Shown: positions 24,878-36,108 of the stretch, piece by piece
Position numbering within the stretch: position 1 is the stretch's first letter
Layout of the letters: every line of letters starts with the position of its first letter
Source: Imperialibacter sp. EC-SDR9
Lineage (GTDB): Bacteria; Bacteroidota; Bacteroidia; Cytophagales; Cyclobacteriaceae
Length of the DNA: 64,000 nucleotides
Reading direction: 5' to 3'
Assembly: GCF_902498805.1 (NCBI RefSeq)
Contig: NZ_LR701574.1
Span: 248,001 to 312,000, forward strand
The notes under the pieces: generated by a model
The model's input: only the letters and a program-made list of their open reading frames with translations
Databases searched by the model: none
Told to the model about the DNA's origin: nothing
Translations under genes and position numbers: made by a program

Positions 24878-25801
24878 ATGCATAATTTTCATAAAATTCT
24901 GGTAGGACTCGACTTGACTGATATTGATGAGCAGTTGATCAAAGCAGCGTCATTCATCACCACTGCGTTTAAGTCCAAAGAGATTTACTTCTATAATGTG
25001 ATCAGGGACTTCAGTGTGCCTGAAGAGCTTATCAAGGAATTCCCAACTGTTGTGGAACAACTTATTGTCGACAGAAAGCATGAGATGGAAAACAAAGTCA
25101 ATCAGTACTACAGTTTTCCGGACGGAATAAAAGTCAATTTCCTTGTCAAGCAGGGACAGCCTACCAAAAAGATCATGAAGTTTGCTGATGAGAAAAAGAT
25201 AGACTTGATCATGGTTGGGCGAAAACCCAAGCCTAAAAGCGGCGGCATTATCATCAACCGCCTTGCCAGGCGTGCCGGATGTTCCCTACTCATCGTACCA
25301 AAAGAGTATGACCATGCACTTGAGAAGCTGTTTGTACCTATCGACTTTTCTGACTACTCTCTTGACGCTATGCAACAGGCAGTGGCAATTGCCCGATCCA
25401 ATACTAAACCGGTAAAAATCATAGCGCAAAACGTCTACAACGTGCCTCAGGGCTATCATTACACGGGCAAATCCTACAAGGAATTCGCAGCCATAATGAA
25501 AGCCAACGCAGAAAAAAATTATGAGAAGTTTATTAAACAAATAGATACTGAAGGCATTGACATTGAACCGATTTATTCACTCGACAAGCACGACGACGTA
25601 ATGGGGACTATTTTTGCCGTTGCTAAAAAGAGTCTCGCTGATATCATCATCATTGGTGCCAAAGGGCGTTCGGCAACAGCCGCCTTGTTCATAGGTACAA
25701 ATGCAGAGAAACTGGTTCAAATTGACTCAAAAATCCCCATCCTGGTAATAAGACCTACGGGAAGAACGGAGGGTTTGCTTGAGTACCTGAAAGAACTGTA
25801 A
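24878..25801 (+). CDS. Tandem universal stress protein (two Usp domains)
   Basis: The 307 residues contain two Usp folds in tandem (about 1-145 and 148-300). The second half keeps a nearly complete nucleotide motif, GAKGRSATAALFIGT followed by AEKL, of the G-2x-G-9x-G(S/T) ATP-binding type. The first half has a basic, altered loop (GRKPKPKSGG), so it may not bind ATP. Such proteins act as small cytosolic stress or energy sensors. A TAACTTTG box lies just upstream. The gene is followed 65 bases later by the FAD glycerol-3-phosphate dehydrogenase in the same direction. Confidence 0.85.
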   Translation: MHNFHKILVGLDLTDIDEQLIKAASFITTAFKSKEIYFYNVIRDFSVPEELIKEFPTVVEQLIVDRKHEMENKVNQYYSFPDGIKVNFLVKQGQPTKKIMKFADEKKIDLIMVGRKPKPKSGGIIINRLARRAGCSLLIVPKEYDHALEKLFVPIDFSDYSLDAMQQAVAIARSNTKPVKIIAQNVYNVPQGYHYTGKSYKEFAAIMKANAEKNYEKFIKQIDTEGIDIEPIYSLDKHDDVMGTIFAVAKKSLADIIIIGAKGRSATAALFIGTNAEKLVQIDSKIPILVIRPTGRTEGLLEYLKEL

Positions 25802-25866
25802 CTATTTTAAAACATTCTTGCCACAATGTGATTTTATAATAAGCCCTCATATCATAACTTGCTGGC

Positions 25867-27519
25867 ATGGAATTCCAATTTTCGGCGTCGTCTCATTTCA
25901 ACAAATTCAAATCGCTCTCTACTAAGCGTTTTGATGTCATCGTTGTTGGCGGTGGCATCACGGGAGCCGGCATTGCTGTCGATGCTGCGAAGAGAGGACT
26001 CAAAGTAGTTTTATTTGAAAAGGGAGACTTTGCTTCGGGTACCAGCAGTCGGTCGACCAAGCTCATTCACGGTGGTTTGCGTTATCTCAAGCAACTGGAG
26101 ATTGGTCTCGTGCGAGAAGTAGGCATGGAACGCTCCATTGTCCACAAAATGGCCCCGCACATGGTCATTCCTGAAAAAATGCTCCTTCCCCTTGTGGAAG
26201 ATGGCACTTTTGGAAAGTGGGCGACGTCACTGGGCTTATGGGTGTACGATGTGCTAGCCGGAGTAGATGGAGACGACCGCCGGGAAATGCTCAACCATGA
26301 GGAAACATTGGCAAAGGAACCACTGCTCAACCCGGAGAAGCTTATCGGTAGTGGCTACTACGCAGAATATAGAACCGATGACGCCAGACTCACCATCGAG
26401 AACATGAAAAAAGCAGCCCAGCTGGGTGCTATGCCGTTCAACTACTGCCATGTAAAGGAATTCATCTACAAAAAATCAAAGGTTGTTGGCGTAAAGGTGT
26501 TTAATGAAATTACTGGTGAGGAGATTGAAGTAAAATCTAACTACATCATCAATGCTGCCGGCCCGTGGGTAGATACGCTAAGAGATCAGGATCATTCTCT
26601 GGAGGGCAAGCGGCTTCATCTCACCAAGGGAGTGCATATAGTGGTGCCACACAGCAAGTTTCCACTTAAGCAAGCGGTGTATTTCGACGTGCCTGACGGC
26701 CGAATGATCTTTGCCATTCCAAGAGGAAAAATCACTTATATAGGTACAACCGATACCGATTATAAGGATAACAAAGACCTCGTGCTTACCAAAAAAGAAG
26801 ATGCAGACTACCTGCTCTCGGCGGTGATGAATACCTTCCCTTCCGTACATCTCACTATCAAAGATGTGTGCTCTTCCTGGGCGGGCCTTCGTCCTCTGAT
26901 TCATGAAGATGGCAAGTCGGCGTCTGAGCTTTCAAGGAAGGACGAGATATTCGAATCTGAAAGCGGGCTGCTTTCCATTGCTGGTGGCAAGCTCACTGGC
27001 TATAGAAAAATGGCTGAGCGCATTGTGGATGTGGTGATGGAGCGGATGTACGAGAAGAATGAACACAAGTTCGTAAAATGCAGTACAGACAGCCTTACAT
27101 TGCCCGGCGGTGATTTTAAGAACTATAAGGCCGTTGAAAAATACACCTCCGAAATTGGAAAAGCCCTAAAAAAGCTTGGAGCGTCGCCCTATGAGTCATG
27201 GTACCTGGTGTCAACTTATGGGAAACAGACAGACACTATTCTTAGCATGCTGCCCGATTACCAGCAGGTGGACGACATCAGAGAGAAGCTGCTAATGGCC
27301 GAACTGGACTTCTCGTTTGAAAATGAAATGATTTGCAGGCCCGTCGACTATCTGGTGCAACGTTCCGGGAGGCTTTACTTTGACATTGAGAGTATCCATG
27401 CATTCTCCGATATAACTCTCAAGTTCTTCACAGAAAAGTTTGGATGGGATCAGGCCAGAATAGCTTTAGAAACACAAGCCATTGATGAAGCGATGAAAAG
27501 GGTAACATCCTTTGTCTGA
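25867..27519 (+). CDS. glpD: FAD-dependent glycerol-3-phosphate dehydrogenase
   Basis: The 550 residues match the respiratory glycerol-3-phosphate dehydrogenase. It oxidises glycerol-3-phosphate to dihydroxyacetone phosphate and feeds electrons to quinone at the membrane. The N-terminal dinucleotide fold, VVGGGITGAGIAVDAA near 26-41, is followed by FEKGDFASGTSSRSTKLIHGG, the diagnostic FAD motif. AGGKLTGYRKMAE near 376 and the C-terminal domain (about 410-550) complete the length expected of GlpD (500-560). No glpK or glpF is adjacent. It ends 16 bases before the convergent MarR gene. Confidence 0.92.
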   Translation: MEFQFSASSHFNKFKSLSTKRFDVIVVGGGITGAGIAVDAAKRGLKVVLFEKGDFASGTSSRSTKLIHGGLRYLKQLEIGLVREVGMERSIVHKMAPHMVIPEKMLLPLVEDGTFGKWATSLGLWVYDVLAGVDGDDRREMLNHEETLAKEPLLNPEKLIGSGYYAEYRTDDARLTIENMKKAAQLGAMPFNYCHVKEFIYKKSKVVGVKVFNEITGEEIEVKSNYIINAAGPWVDTLRDQDHSLEGKRLHLTKGVHIVVPHSKFPLKQAVYFDVPDGRMIFAIPRGKITYIGTTDTDYKDNKDLVLTKKEDADYLLSAVMNTFPSVHLTIKDVCSSWAGLRPLIHEDGKSASELSRKDEIFESESGLLSIAGGKLTGYRKMAERIVDVVMERMYEKNEHKFVKCSTDSLTLPGGDFKNYKAVEKYTSEIGKALKKLGASPYESWYLVSTYGKQTDTILSMLPDYQQVDDIREKLLMAELDFSFENEMICRPVDYLVQRSGRLYFDIESIHAFSDITLKFFTEKFGWDQARIALETQAIDEAMKRVTSFV

Positions 27520-27535
27520 GGCAATCCGATCTTAG

Positions 27536-27988
27536 CTAAACAGACCGGAATTTATCAAGCAAATCATTTAACTGAACAGCTTCTTCTTCCGTCAGGTTGC
27601 AGATTTTCTTTTCGTAAACCTCCATTTCGTTGTCAATTTCACTTAGAAGCTTCAGCCCTTTGTCGGAAATCAATACGTCAACAGCACGACGGTCGTTAGG
27701 ACACTGCTTTCTTATCACCAGTTCCTTGCTTTCCAGCTTATCTACGATCCGGGAGGCATTCGACATCCGGTCAAGCATTCTATCAATAATCAGGTTTACG
27801 GTGGATGGCTGCGGGTGCTGCCCCCTTAAAATGCGGAGCACATTGAATTGTGCTGCAGTAATGCCATAGCCCTTAAAAAAAGTATGGTGCTTTTCCCCAA
27901 GCCAACTAGCGGTATAAAAAAGGTTGATTGTGGCTTTCTGAAACTCGTTTTTGAATTTCGGTTGTTTGATGTCTTCAGCTATTCCCAT
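27536..27988 (-). CDS. MarR-family transcription regulator
   Basis: The 150 residues have the winged-helix layout of MarR proteins: a helical start, FNVLRILRGQHPQPSTV with the recognition region at about 48-75, RMLDRMSNASRIVDKLESKELVIR near 70-93, and the wing CPNDRRAVDVLISDKG near 95-112. It is a dimeric DNA-binding repressor or activator in the cytoplasm. The usual ligands are phenolic compounds or redox signals, which cannot be read here. The gene is single and faces away from the sigma factor gene at 28172, so it may control itself or nearby genes. A TAATTTTG -7-like site lies at 28014-28021. Confidence 0.85.
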   Translation of the reverse strand: MGIAEDIKQPKFKNEFQKATINLFYTASWLGEKHHTFFKGYGITAAQFNVLRILRGQHPQPSTVNLIIDRMLDRMSNASRIVDKLESKELVIRKQCPNDRRAVDVLISDKGLKLLSEIDNEMEVYEKKICNLTEEEAVQLNDLLDKFRSV

Positions 27989-28171
27989 TTTACTAAATTA
28001 TATTCCAGGTGCTCAAAATTACTATATAACTCCTTTGTCGACACCTATTTGTAAGAAAACAACGAAATATATTACGGGATAGTTGTAGGTACATGTACTT
28101 TTCATAAAAATAAACCGCCCTCCTCTTTAAACCTTCTATTCGTATCTTTATCTAATAGTTAAAATCTGGTT

Positions 28172-28711
28172 TTGCAGGAGAAAGACATTCTTGAGAAAAT
28201 AAGGGATCCATCGTCGAAGCAATTTGGCTTTTCTCTGCTTGTACGCCATTATCAGAAGCCAATGTATGCGGTCATTAGACGAATGGTAATAGACCATGAC
28301 GATGCTGACGATGTGCTTCAGGAGGTCTTTTTAAAGGTTTGGAAAGGAATTGATAACTTTAGGGAAGATGCAAAGCTTTTCACCTGGGTTTATCGAATAG
28401 CCAGTAATGAGTGTTTGCAGTTTCTGGCAAAAAAGAAGAGACGGTTCTTCCTCCCGATTCATGACATAAGCAGCGAATTGTTTGCAAAAGCAGAGCAGTC
28501 GCCAGGGTTGTCTGGTAGCGAGATTGAACTGAAGCTGCAAAAGGCGATCTTAAAACTACCAGATAAACAGCGTCTCGTTTTTAACATGAGATATTATGAT
28601 GAATTGAAATTTGAAGAGATAGCCAGTATAACCGGTACAAGCGTTGGTGGGCTGAAGGCGAGTTATCACCTGGCAGCAAAAAAAATAGAGGAATATGTTA
28701 CTGCTGATTAA
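28172..28711 (+). CDS. ECF-type RNA polymerase sigma factor
   Basis: The 179 residues give a compact sigma-70 family member with only regions 2 and 4. Region 2 spans about 26-92 (DDADDVLQEVFLKVWKG, then FTWVYRIASNECL). Region 4 spans about 127-175 (LPDKQRLVFNMRYYDELKF, then EIASITGTS-x-GLKASYHLA). No ATG is in frame upstream, so the start is TTG at 28172. The next gene encodes a single-pass membrane protein of anti-sigma type. Together with the following Spy-like and outer membrane genes, this suggests an envelope stress regulon. Confidence 0.88.
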   Translation: MQEKDILEKIRDPSSKQFGFSLLVRHYQKPMYAVIRRMVIDHDDADDVLQEVFLKVWKGIDNFREDAKLFTWVYRIASNECLQFLAKKKRRFFLPIHDISSELFAKAEQSPGLSGSEIELKLQKAILKLPDKQRLVFNMRYYDELKFEEIASITGTSVGGLKASYHLAAKKIEEYVTAD

Positions 28712-28753
28712 ACCTTTAGCTCAAAAAACAATCAAAGTATTAATTGACTTCTG

Positions 28754-29206
28754 ATGAACAAGTTCAAGCTCGACGACATAGAAAAGAAAGAGCCGTTTGA
28801 GGCCCCTGAAAAGTACTTCGATGAGTTCTCGTTGAGGATGCAGAAAAGGATAGAAGTAAAAGCTGCTGGCTCTCCGGTGTGGCAGCTCTTGCTTTCTCCC
28901 AAATGGTCTTTGTCGGCGCTTGCAATCGTGCTTATGCTGGGTGTTGGACTATTTGTTTGGAACAACAATAAGGCAACAGACGAAGATTTAAACCCTCTCG
29001 ATGCCGTGGCCACAGCCGACCTTATCTACTATCTGGAAATCGAATCTGTCAGTGCCGATGAGCTCGTGCAATTGATGGATCATGCTGAAGCAGAAGATTC
29101 AATTTGGAATGACGGTGAGCTAAACTTATTGCCGGAAGAAGAAATGACCGATGAAGAGTTGCTGCAGCTCTATGATCAGTTAAGTACACAGGATGAAATC
29201 CTTTAA
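28754..29206 (+). CDS. Single-pass membrane protein, probable anti-sigma factor
   Basis: The 150 residues begin with a cytoplasmic part of about 45 residues (KFKLDDIEKKEPFEAPEKYF). One membrane helix follows (about 56-72), then an acidic periplasmic tail. Position and topology fit an anti-sigma factor that would hold the upstream ECF sigma factor at the membrane. The usual zinc anti-sigma cysteines and histidines are absent, so this is a guess from context. It starts 42 bases after the sigma gene and four bases before the Spy-like gene. Confidence 0.55.
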   Translation: MNKFKLDDIEKKEPFEAPEKYFDEFSLRMQKRIEVKAAGSPVWQLLLSPKWSLSALAIVLMLGVGLFVWNNNKATDEDLNPLDAVATADLIYYLEIESVSADELVQLMDHAEAEDSIWNDGELNLLPEEEMTDEELLQLYDQLSTQDEIL

Positions 29207-29210
29207 TTGA

Positions 29211-29714
29211 ATGATTATGAAACGTTTTAAATATATAGCCCTAATGATTTTGTTGTCGGCCGCTTATTTGCAGGCGCAAGACCCAGAGGCAATGAAAAAA
29301 GTAGAGGCCGCCAAAATCGGGGTGATTACCGAGCGACTGGGCTTAACACCTGAGCAGGCAGAGCAATTCTGGCCTATTTACCGGGAGTTTAGTGATAAAA
29401 GAAGAAGCATTTTGGGAGAGATGAGAGATGCACGGAGAGATTTCAATCCTCAAACAGCCACTGAGGAAGAAAACAGGGCTATGATGGACCTGAACTTTCA
29501 GGTGAAAGAAAGAGAGCTTAATCTGGAAAAAGAATATTCCGAAAAACTGCTCCGGGTGATTAGTACCCGACAGCTGGTTTCACTGCGGCAGGCTGAAGAC
29601 GATTTCCGACGAATGGTGCTGGAACAGCTCGAAAGAAGAGCCAGGCAACAAAACATGCGGGAGAATCTTAGGGAAAGAAACCAGGACAGGATCAATGGTA
29701 GAAGAGGTAACTGA
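29211..29714 (+). CDS. Spy/CpxP-like periplasmic protein (LTxxQ type)
   Basis: The 167 residues start with a signal peptide ending in LQAQ (near residue 22). The rest is a highly charged helical protein with LGLTPEQAEQFWPIYREF (near 42-59), the LTxxQ-type element of Spy/CpxP proteins. A repeated REL-LEKEYSEKLL motif follows, with an Arg-rich C-terminus (ERRARQQN, RERNQD). Spy-like proteins are periplasmic chaperones and sensors of envelope stress. Its place behind an ECF sigma and putative anti-sigma pair supports a feedback or effector role in that response. Confidence 0.7.
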   Translation: MIMKRFKYIALMILLSAAYLQAQDPEAMKKVEAAKIGVITERLGLTPEQAEQFWPIYREFSDKRRSILGEMRDARRDFNPQTATEEENRAMMDLNFQVKERELNLEKEYSEKLLRVISTRQLVSLRQAEDDFRRMVLEQLERRARQQNMRENLRERNQDRINGRRGN

Positions 29715-29762
29715 ATTTAGATAACACTGCGTATCATAAGGGATAGAATACACTTTGTCCGT

Positions 29763-30728
29763 TTGGCATGGGCAAAGCTTGCGTTGATTGCAGGCTTTGC
29801 CTTTTTGAGTTTCAACTCAGCGGCCCAGGAGGACACCACTGCAGTTTATAACCTATCTTATGAAGACTCATTGTCCATTTTTGACGACATGGACTCGCTG
29901 TCAATCTTTAGGTTGATCGACAGTGTGCTTTCTGCTACTCAAAAGTCGTCAACGCTGAATGTCAGGCTTTCCTACACTAGCAGGGTCACGTCAGCTGGCA
30001 GAGATTTTAGTGTGAAACAGTACGGGTTCACGCCGGGCGTTTCCTTTTATCATCACAGCGGTGGATTTGCTGATGTTTCAGGCTACTGGAATAGTCAGTT
30101 TGAGCCCAACTATAGCCTGACAGTACTAAGTGTCGGCTATCTCGGGCTTCCCACTAAATGGCTCTCGTACAATATTGCCTTCGAAAGGTCCTTTTATGCC
30201 CAGGCTGCCTCCGATTCAATCATTACGGCACCACCTAATGGGTTCAATGGTACTTTATTTTTTGACGCCGACTGGCTGTATGCCACTATTGACTATACGT
30301 ACCTTTTTGGTAATGGCGATGCACACCGTCTTTCCGGTGCTTTGTCAGGGAACATTGTGTTTCGGAAAGTCTGGTTTCTCGATAAAATTACGCTGTTTCC
30401 TTCCGCCAACTTCCTATTTGGCAACGAGGAGCTTGTCTCCTACCGCTTCAATGTAGACCTCACGGATCCAAGAATCCAGCGTTTGATCAGGCGCTTTCCC
30501 AGGCTGCGAAGGAGAGTGCTGACACCCGACACCAGGGATGTGTTTGGCTTAATGAACGTAAGCTTTTCTACCCCCATCTCCCTCAGGTACAAACAGTTTA
30601 GCTTGCTCCTCTCCTACACCTACAACATACCCGTTGAGTTGCCCGGGGAGTCGCTGGCTGACACCAGGCCCAATAGCTATTTCAGCACAAGCCTGGGTTA
30701 TATGATTCCACTCCGCCAAAAGAAGTAA
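29763..30728 (+). CDS. Putative outer membrane beta-barrel protein
   Basis: The 321 residues carry a signal peptide (end near NSAAQ, residue 22). Alternating aromatic and polar strands suggest a beta barrel (for example SYTSRVTSAGRDFS, GVSFYHHSGGFADVSGYW, LSVGYLGL, TIDYTYLF), and the C-terminus has strand-like SLGYMIPL. It is not a family that I can name. No ATG is available upstream in frame, so the start is TTG at 29763 or a little earlier. It is the fourth gene of the sigma factor unit and could be an outer membrane target of that regulon. xseA follows 30 bases later. Confidence 0.55.
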   Translation: MAWAKLALIAGFAFLSFNSAAQEDTTAVYNLSYEDSLSIFDDMDSLSIFRLIDSVLSATQKSSTLNVRLSYTSRVTSAGRDFSVKQYGFTPGVSFYHHSGGFADVSGYWNSQFEPNYSLTVLSVGYLGLPTKWLSYNIAFERSFYAQAASDSIITAPPNGFNGTLFFDADWLYATIDYTYLFGNGDAHRLSGALSGNIVFRKVWFLDKITLFPSANFLFGNEELVSYRFNVDLTDPRIQRLIRRFPRLRRRVLTPDTRDVFGLMNVSFSTPISLRYKQFSLLLSYTYNIPVELPGESLADTRPNSYFSTSLGYMIPLRQKK

Positions 30729-30758
30729 GATTCTTTATATTTGGGTTTTCTTGTTCAC

Positions 30759-32063
30759 ATGCAGACTGTAACCCTTTCAGAGTTGGCCTTTACGATCAAG
30801 GATGCTATTTCCGGCAACCTCGCTCCCTCCTATTGGGTAACAGCCGAAATTGGTGACATGAAGGTGAATGCCAAGGGGCATTGCTACCTTGAGCTGCTTG
30901 AAAAAGACCATCAGCAAGTGAAAGCCAAACTTCGGGCAGCAATTTGGGCCTACGACTTCAGGAACATCAATCAGTGGTTTGAAAAAATAACCGGCAACTC
31001 CTTAAGGCAGGGAATTAAAATCCTGGCCAATGCGCAGGTGAGCTTTCACGAGGTCTACGGCCTCAACCTGACCATCAAAGACATCGACCCCAACTTTACC
31101 ATTGGAGAAAGGGAAAGAAAAAAGCAGGAAGTCATATCACGGTTAACTGAAGAGCTCCTTATCGATCGCAACAAAGGCTTGGTGCTTCCGGTTGTTCCAC
31201 AACGAATTGCCGTCATAAGCTCCTCCACCGCTGCCGGCTATGGCGACTTTTTGCACCAACTGGAGAACAATAAAAAGCACTATGCGGTGTCGACGAAGCT
31301 CTTTCCTGTGACTTTGCAGGGAGATGAAGCCGAGCGAGCCATCCTGAGTGCAATCGAAAATATCTCCAAAGAAAAAGATGACTTCGATGCTATTGTTGTC
31401 ATCCGTGGTGGTGGTGCACAGCTCGATTTGGACGTTTTCAACGAATACAATGTTTGTGCGGCCATAGCCAATGCTCCCCTGCCTGTGCTCACCGGCATTG
31501 GCCACGAAAGAGATGAAACCATTGCCGATATGGTGGCTCACACCCGGCTCAAGACCCCCACCGCTGTGGCCGATTTTATCCTTGAGGGTTTCGAGTCGTT
31601 CACCGAATCTATTCAGTGGATGGCAAGCAGGCTCTTGCGGCAGGTCGATGAAGAAATGACGGGGCAAAAGCACTTACTAGGTCAACTTTCAAAAGACCTC
31701 AACTACCTCGCCAGGCAACAAATGGCGCAAGGCCTCTCCTATATCAACAGCATTAAAAGAGATATAGCGCAGTCAGCAAAATGGAAGATAGAACGGGAAC
31801 GACACCGTCTTAGAGAAGTTTCCGCTACTACTATCTACACAGTGAATGAGCAGTTGAAAACCGCAAAAAACCAGCTGGCTATGGCGGAAAAATCGATTGA
31901 AGCAAGCGACCCAAAGAAAGTGTTGGCAAGGGGATACAGCATTACCACCCTGGAAGGGAAACTTTTGAAGAACAGTAAATTAAAGAATGGGGATTCCATC
32001 GTGACTCACTACAGCCATGGGGTCTTAACGTCTCAAATAAAAAGCCTTAATGACCATGAGTAA
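30759..32063 (+). CDS. xseA: Exodeoxyribonuclease VII large subunit
   Basis: The protein has 434 residues from the ATG opening MQTVTLSELA. An in-frame TTG 18 bases earlier is less likely. The N-terminal OB fold (about 1-100) has the typical SYWVTAEIGDMK start and KAKLRAAIW. The catalytic domain has VISSSTAAGYGDFL, DAIVVIRGGGAQLDL and GIGHERDETIADMVAH, then a long helical region. ExoVII degrades single-stranded DNA from both ends and acts in mismatch repair and in the processing of damaged DNA. The small-subunit gene overlaps its end by 14 bases. Confidence 0.93.
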   Translation: MQTVTLSELAFTIKDAISGNLAPSYWVTAEIGDMKVNAKGHCYLELLEKDHQQVKAKLRAAIWAYDFRNINQWFEKITGNSLRQGIKILANAQVSFHEVYGLNLTIKDIDPNFTIGERERKKQEVISRLTEELLIDRNKGLVLPVVPQRIAVISSSTAAGYGDFLHQLENNKKHYAVSTKLFPVTLQGDEAERAILSAIENISKEKDDFDAIVVIRGGGAQLDLDVFNEYNVCAAIANAPLPVLTGIGHERDETIADMVAHTRLKTPTAVADFILEGFESFTESIQWMASRLLRQVDEEMTGQKHLLGQLSKDLNYLARQQMAQGLSYINSIKRDIAQSAKWKIERERHRLREVSATTIYTVNEQLKTAKNQLAMAEKSIEASDPKKVLARGYSITTLEGKLLKNSKLKNGDSIVTHYSHGVLTSQIKSLNDHE

Positions 32064-32256
32064 TATAAAATTGTCTTATTCCGAAGCGTTAGAGGAGCTA
32101 AAGGGTATTGTGGAGAAGATAGAAAGTGCCGAATTGGACGTGGATGAAATAACAAAAATGGTTCAGCGGGCGACCGATTTGATCCTCTACTGCAAGGAGA
32201 GGCTTACTCACACAGAAGCTCAGCTGACCGAGGCCATGAAAAAATTGGAAGAATGA
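32050..32256 (+). CDS. xseB: Exodeoxyribonuclease VII small subunit
   Basis: The 68 residues have the XseB pattern: SYSEALEELKGIVEKIES, then ELDVDEITKMVQRATDLI, then CKERLTHTEAQLTEAM. The family is small (about 60-80 residues) and helical. It overlaps the end of xseA, as is common. The second ATG, two codons in, is an alternative start. The protein forms the helical stabilising partner of the large subunit. Confidence 0.92.
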   Translation: MTMSNIKLSYSEALEELKGIVEKIESAELDVDEITKMVQRATDLILYCKERLTHTEAQLTEAMKKLEE

Positions 32257-32296
32257 TGCATTTGACGGCTTATTTGTAGAAATTTAGGTGCCTTAA

Positions 32297-34359
<2,063 letters not shown>

Positions 34360-34360
<1 letters not shown>

Positions 34361-34881
34361 TGCTGGGCAAACTTTTACTACCGGTTCATACGAAGAAAGC
34401 AATTAGAAAAAGCACACTGCAAGTGTCGCCTGGTTATTCTGATGCAGATCAAATAGGGATCATTTTCAAGTATTTGAACGACGAACACTATGAAAAGGTA
34501 CTGAGCTTCATTCGCCAAATTCAAATAGATAAAAAAGAAGTGACCACATTGGCTTTCTTCCCAAAAAAGGAAGCCACCTCCCAGTACAGAATTCCACGCT
34601 ACTCTACTGACAACTTATCTGTGTGGGGTAAGCTAACTTCTGAGGAAATAGACTTATTTTTGACCCGCAACTTTGACTTCCTCATCAATTTAGACATTGA
34701 GTCACATGAGTTTGTTGACAATATCTTATCCAGAGCGAATGCAAAGTGTAAGATTGGACACTTTATGGTAGAAAGGAAAGACTTCTACCAACTGATGATA
34801 CACATTGACCCTTCTACTGACTTCGAGGTATTCCTCGACAAGATTTACTTCTATATCAAAAAACTAAGGGCAAATGCATGA
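34360..34881 (+). CDS. DUF6913-type conserved protein
   Basis: The 173 residues are of unknown function. The protein is conserved in Bacteroidota and commonly found between DNA replication and dapA genes, as here. It has no signal peptide or membrane segment. A short motif, TTLAFFPKKE, and an acidic LINLDIESHEFVDNIL stretch are visible, but no catalytic pattern is clear. It overlaps the ligA stop by one base and the dapA start by eight, which suggests one transcript from xseA to dapA. Confidence 0.65.
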
Positions 34882-35749
34882 TTGGTTAAGTGGGACTGGG
34901 GTAGCCCTGATTACTCCTTTTAATGAACAGCTGGAGATAGATTTCGACGCTTTAAAAAAAGTGCTTGATCACGTAAGCGAAGGCGGGGTTGACTACCTGG
35001 TGGTGCTGGGCACAACAGGTGAGTCTGTTACTCTTTCGATAGAGGAAAAACACAAAATACTTTCATTCGTTTTCAAGAACAACAGCAAGAACCTGCCTGT
35101 TGTGTTTGGCCTTGGTGGCTACGATACCAAAGAGCTTGTAGACTTCATGCCACAGTTGGAGCAATATCCTTTAAAGGCCCTGCTCTCCGTAACACCTTAT
35201 TATAACAAACCCAACCAGGCAGGTTTGCTACAGCATTTCACCTACCTGGCTGACCATAGCAAGCTGCCCATCATACTGTACAACGTACCCGGAAGAACTG
35301 GCTGCAACATTAAAGCGTCAACTACACTGGAGCTGGCAAAGCACCCCAATATCATCGCCATCAAAGAAGCTTCGGGCGATTTGGTGCAATGCATAGAAGT
35401 TGCCCGGTCAATGCCTGAAGGCTTTCAGCTGATATCGGGAGATGACGTGTTAACTGTGCCCATACTTTCGATTGGAGGAAGTGGTGTGATATCGGTCATA
35501 GCCAATGCATTCCCAGCTGAGTTCAGCGGGATGGTTCGTCATTCGCTGGCCGGAGAGGCAGCAAAGGCGAGCGCTGCTTTACACAAATTGTACGAAGTAA
35601 TTCAGCTCACTACAGAAGAAGGAAACCCTACGGGCATCAAGGCCATCGTAAGCGCTCTTGGCATCGGCAACGACCGGGTGAGAATGCCCTTGGTTTCAGC
35701 AAGTAGCACACTGAAAGCCAGGATCAAGTCTGCTATCGGCAGTATCTGA
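34874..35749 (+). CDS. dapA: 4-hydroxy-tetrahydrodipicolinate synthase
   Basis: The 291 residues match DapA, the first step toward diaminopimelate and lysine, condensing pyruvate with aspartate semialdehyde. Seen are GTTGES at 46-51, LYNVPGRTG with Tyr-136, and the Schiff-base lysine Lys-164 in IIAIKEASGD. The normal length is about 290. It overlaps the DUF6913 gene by eight bases and is followed by a terminator-like hairpin. The family also includes N-acetylneuraminate lyases, but the GRTGCN/KEASGD combination favours DapA. Confidence 0.92.
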   Translation: MHDWLSGTGVALITPFNEQLEIDFDALKKVLDHVSEGGVDYLVVLGTTGESVTLSIEEKHKILSFVFKNNSKNLPVVFGLGGYDTKELVDFMPQLEQYPLKALLSVTPYYNKPNQAGLLQHFTYLADHSKLPIILYNVPGRTGCNIKASTTLELAKHPNIIAIKEASGDLVQCIEVARSMPEGFQLISGDDVLTVPILSIGGSGVISVIANAFPAEFSGMVRHSLAGEAAKASAALHKLYEVIQLTTEEGNPTGIKAIVSALGIGNDRVRMPLVSASSTLKARIKSAIGSI

Positions 35750-35771
35750 AAATCCCCTTTATTATTGGCAC

Positions 35772-35801
35772 AAAAAAAGCCTTCGGAATTTTTCCGAAGG
35801 C
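35772..35801. terminator. Intrinsic terminator between dapA and the histone H1-like gene
   Basis: A ten-base stem, GCCTTCGGAA (35779-35788) with TTCCGAAGGC (35792-35801), encloses a three-base loop. On the minus strand it is followed by a seven-base T-run, so it most clearly ends the H1-like transcript. It could also slow plus-strand reading from dapA. Confidence 0.75.
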
Positions 35802-35839
35802 CATAGATTCCTTTATTAAGTAAGCAGGTTATATACTAA

Positions 35840-36013
35840 TTAACCGTTTTTCTTGTTCTGAACCTCAATTCTAATTTCTTGAGCTAAGTTCTTCAGCTCT
35901 TGCATACCCTTACGTACTCTCGTACCGGCAGCTTGGTTTTCTTTGTCATAAAATTTCACGAAGTCTCCTTCAAGTGACATAACTAAATCTCTGATTTGGT
36001 CAAATCTTTTCAT
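35840..36013 (-). CDS. Histone H1-like DNA-binding protein (57 residues)
   Basis: The 57 residues begin MKRFDQIRDL and contain AAGTRVRKGMQELKNLAQEI, a pattern that matches the small histone H1-like (Hc1-type) proteins conserved across Bacteroidota. The protein is mixed-charge with Lys and Arg clusters and would bind the chromosome in the cytoplasm. The frame runs to TAA, with a strong terminator 38 bases after the stop. It is a separate gene from dapA (converging) and from the synthase at 36109 (same strand, 95 bases upstream). Confidence 0.85.
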   Translation of the reverse strand: MKRFDQIRDLVMSLEGDFVKFYDKENQAAGTRVRKGMQELKNLAQEIRIEVQNKKNG

Positions 36014-36108
36014 ATGTAAGAATTTTAGGTTATTGATGAATTAAAAAGGTTGAGCAATATAAATAAATTGTTTAAAAATGCATATCCCGAGTGGTAATTT
36101 GTGGAAAA

